Positions 56,831 to 58,204 of a DNA stretch of 58,204 nt are shown here, in pieces. Each line of letters begins with the position of its first letter. The first letter of the stretch is position 1. Origin of the DNA: Streptomyces sp. NP160 (GTDB taxonomy: Bacteria > Actinomycetota > Actinomycetes > Actinomycetales > Quadrisphaeraceae); NCBI RefSeq assembly GCF_006335115.1, contig NZ_VDMJ01000005.1:40504-98707 (forward strand), given 5' to 3'. The notes beneath the pieces were generated by a model. The model worked only from the letters and a program-made list of their open reading frames with translations, did no database searches and was not told the origin of the DNA. A program made the position numbers and the translations under genes.

Positions 56831-58123
56831 ATGGGCCTCTCGGTCAACAACAACACCGCTGCGTTCAACACGTACCGGAACCTGAGCACCACGCAGTCCC
56901 AGCTGTCCAAGAGCCTCGAGAAGCTGTCGAGCGGCTACCGCATCAACCGCGCTGCGGACGACGCGGCCGGCCTGGCCATCTCCGAGGGGCTGCGCTCCCA
57001 GATCCAGGGCCTCACCCAGGCGACCCGCAACTCCCAGGACGGCATCAACGTCGTCCAGACGGCTGAGGGCGCCCTGTCCGAGAGCACCTCGATCCTGCAG
57101 CGCATGCGCACCCTGGCGGTCCAGGCCGCCAGCGACGCCTCGGTCAACAGCGACGCCAAGGCCAACATCCAGGCCGAGGTCTCGCAGCTGAAGTCGGAGC
57201 TGGACCGCATCGCCAAGACCACCACGTTCAACGGCAAGGCGCTGCTCGACGGCTCCTTCAGCGGGACGTTCCAGGTGGGCGCCAACCAGGGCGAGACCAT
57301 CTCCATCGGCGTGAGCACGTCGATGAGCTCGTCCGGTCTTGGCGTGTCCGGTGTCGACATGACCGGCACCGGCAAGTACACCTCGGCGGCCACCGGCACC
57401 GCCGCTGGTACCGCGGTGTACGCGAACGCCTCGACCACGTCCGCGGCGACCGTGACCTTCTACGCCCAGGGCTCGACGCAGGACAACTTCGTCGGTACCG
57501 GTGCCACGGCCACGGTCGACTCGTTCAAGAACCTGACCGGCACGATCAGCTTCGGTGGCAAGGTCTTCGACCTCAGCACCGTCGACTACGGCAAGTCCGC
57601 CGACACCGTCACCGTTGACGGCAAGACCGATGTCACCGAGGCCCTTGCCGCGCTGAACACCGCCGCCAAGGCCGCGCTCGGCGTCACCACCAACCCGTTC
57701 TCGGTGAGCACCGGCGCGCCGACCCAGCTCACCTTCAAGGTGACGGACGCGATCAGCGGCTACACCGGCACCGGCGGTGTCGCCACCAGCGGCTCGGCCA
57801 CTGACATCGCTGAGGCCACCCCGGTCTTCGCCGCCGGCACCGGCGCGTCCTCGGCCATCAAGCTGCTGGACGACGCCATCAAGACGGTCTCCACGACCCG
57901 AGCCAACCTCGGTGCTGTGCAGAACCGCCTGGAGCACACCATCGCCAACCTCGGCACCGCGACCGAGAACCTGACGGCGTCCGAGAGCTCCATCCGCGAC
58001 GTGGACATGGCTCAGGAGATGACCAAGTTCACGAGCAAGCAGATCCTGGCGCAGGCCGGCACCGCGATGCTGGCCCAGGCCAAGAACCTGCCGCAGTCGG
58101 TCCTCTCCCTGCTGCAGGGCTGA
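56831..58123 (+). CDS. fliC: Flagellin
   Basis: A 430-residue flagellin. The conserved N-terminal D0/D1 region (GLSVNNNTAAFNTYRNL, SGYRINRAADDAAGLAISE, DGINVVQTAEGAL) and C-terminal region (IRDVDMAQEMTKFTSKQIL, ending LPQSVLSLLQG) flank a Thr/Ser/Gly-rich middle domain at about 150-335. Surface Ser and Thr of that domain are likely O-glycosylation sites. ATG 56831 was chosen over ATG 56816 because GGAGGAATT lies just upstream and MGLSVNNN is the normal flagellin start. It is divergent from the glycosyltransferase operon. Confidence 0.96.
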   Translation: MGLSVNNNTAAFNTYRNLSTTQSQLSKSLEKLSSGYRINRAADDAAGLAISEGLRSQIQGLTQATRNSQDGINVVQTAEGALSESTSILQRMRTLAVQAASDASVNSDAKANIQAEVSQLKSELDRIAKTTTFNGKALLDGSFSGTFQVGANQGETISIGVSTSMSSSGLGVSGVDMTGTGKYTSAATGTAAGTAVYANASTTSAATVTFYAQGSTQDNFVGTGATATVDSFKNLTGTISFGGKVFDLSTVDYGKSADTVTVDGKTDVTEALAALNTAAKAALGVTTNPFSVSTGAPTQLTFKVTDAISGYTGTGGVATSGSATDIAEATPVFAAGTGASSAIKLLDDAIKTVSTTRANLGAVQNRLEHTIANLGTATENLTASESSIRDVDMAQEMTKFTSKQILAQAGTAMLAQAKNLPQSVLSLLQG

Positions 58124-58134
58124 GCCCGGCGCTG

Positions 58135-58168
58135 CTGGTGGTCGGCTGAGCGATCAGCCGGCCACCGG
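58135..58168 (+). terminator. Hairpin after fliC
   Basis: GGTGGTCGGCTG (58137-58148) pairs with CAGCCGGCCACC (58155-58166) with one G-U pair and loop AGCGAT, and two further pairs extend the stem. It lies 13 bases after the flagellin stop. Confidence 0.65.
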
Positions 58169-58204
58169 CAGCGGTGGTTCTCGTGGTCCGGCTGCTGCAC
58201 CCGA

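Overview
The window is very GC-rich DNA with strongly G/C-biased third codon positions, many GTG starts and stop-start overlaps of the ATGA/GTGA type. A conservon (cvnABCD), a bacterial proteasome activator with a GQYL tail, a PAC2-family chaperone, an Eis-type acetyltransferase and a full chemotaxis and flagellin region together point to a motile, flagellated actinobacterium. Kineosporiaceae (Kineococcus or Pseudokineococcus-like) is my best guess; that placement is inference.

Layout. 1-4.9 kb: a truncated hypothetical gene, then a tightly overlapping redox operon (small anchored protein, ApbE, b-type cytochrome membrane protein, NuoF-like flavoprotein, small ferredoxin) and a GtrA-like membrane protein. 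4.8-15.3 kb: a polyol or sugar-alcohol locus. A zinc alcohol dehydrogenase diverges from an ABC importer (binding lipoprotein and two permeases, no ATPase), followed by an SDR dehydrogenase, a TalC-like aldolase, a mannitol dehydrogenase, a LacI regulator and two HAD phosphatases. A LacI-type operator overlaps the promoter of the importer. 15.4-18.2 kb (minus): a small conserved-looking protein, Bpa, a quinone oxidoreductase and a MobA-like protein. 18.4-23.3 kb: the conservon. 23.4-27.5 kb: cysK-cysE, PAC2, an Eis-like gene and tRNA-Ser(UGA). 27.5-30.9 kb (minus): a c-di-GMP operon with a DUF4383 protein, a degenerate-GGDEF/EAL phosphodiesterase and a diguanylate cyclase.

31-39.3 kb is the chemotaxis locus: cheA-cheW, an unknown gene, cheB-cheR, then two consecutive CheY plus CheX-like pairs. 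39.8-43.4 kb (minus) is flgN-flgK-flgL-fliW, divergent from the flagellar sigma factor gene fliA. 45.1-56.7 kb is a sugar and glycosyltransferase region between fliA and the flagellin gene fliC (56.8-58.1 kb). It encodes homologues of ColD and ColC (GDP-colitose synthesis), a GT11 transferase, an FdtA/FdtB/formyltransferase set for a 3-formamido-3,6-dideoxyhexose, and a four-gene coupled glycosyltransferase operon.

The most notable signal is a repeated promoter-like motif, TCA(A/G)-N15/16-GCCGA, resembling sigma-28 (FliA) promoters. It precedes cheA, cheB, fliC, the glycosyltransferase operon, and both sides of the divergent colC/GT11 intergenic region. I infer that chemotaxis, flagellin and the whole glycan pathway form one FliA regulon, and that the glycan decorates flagellin. 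A colitose-type sugar on the flagellin of a Gram-positive bacterium would be unusual.
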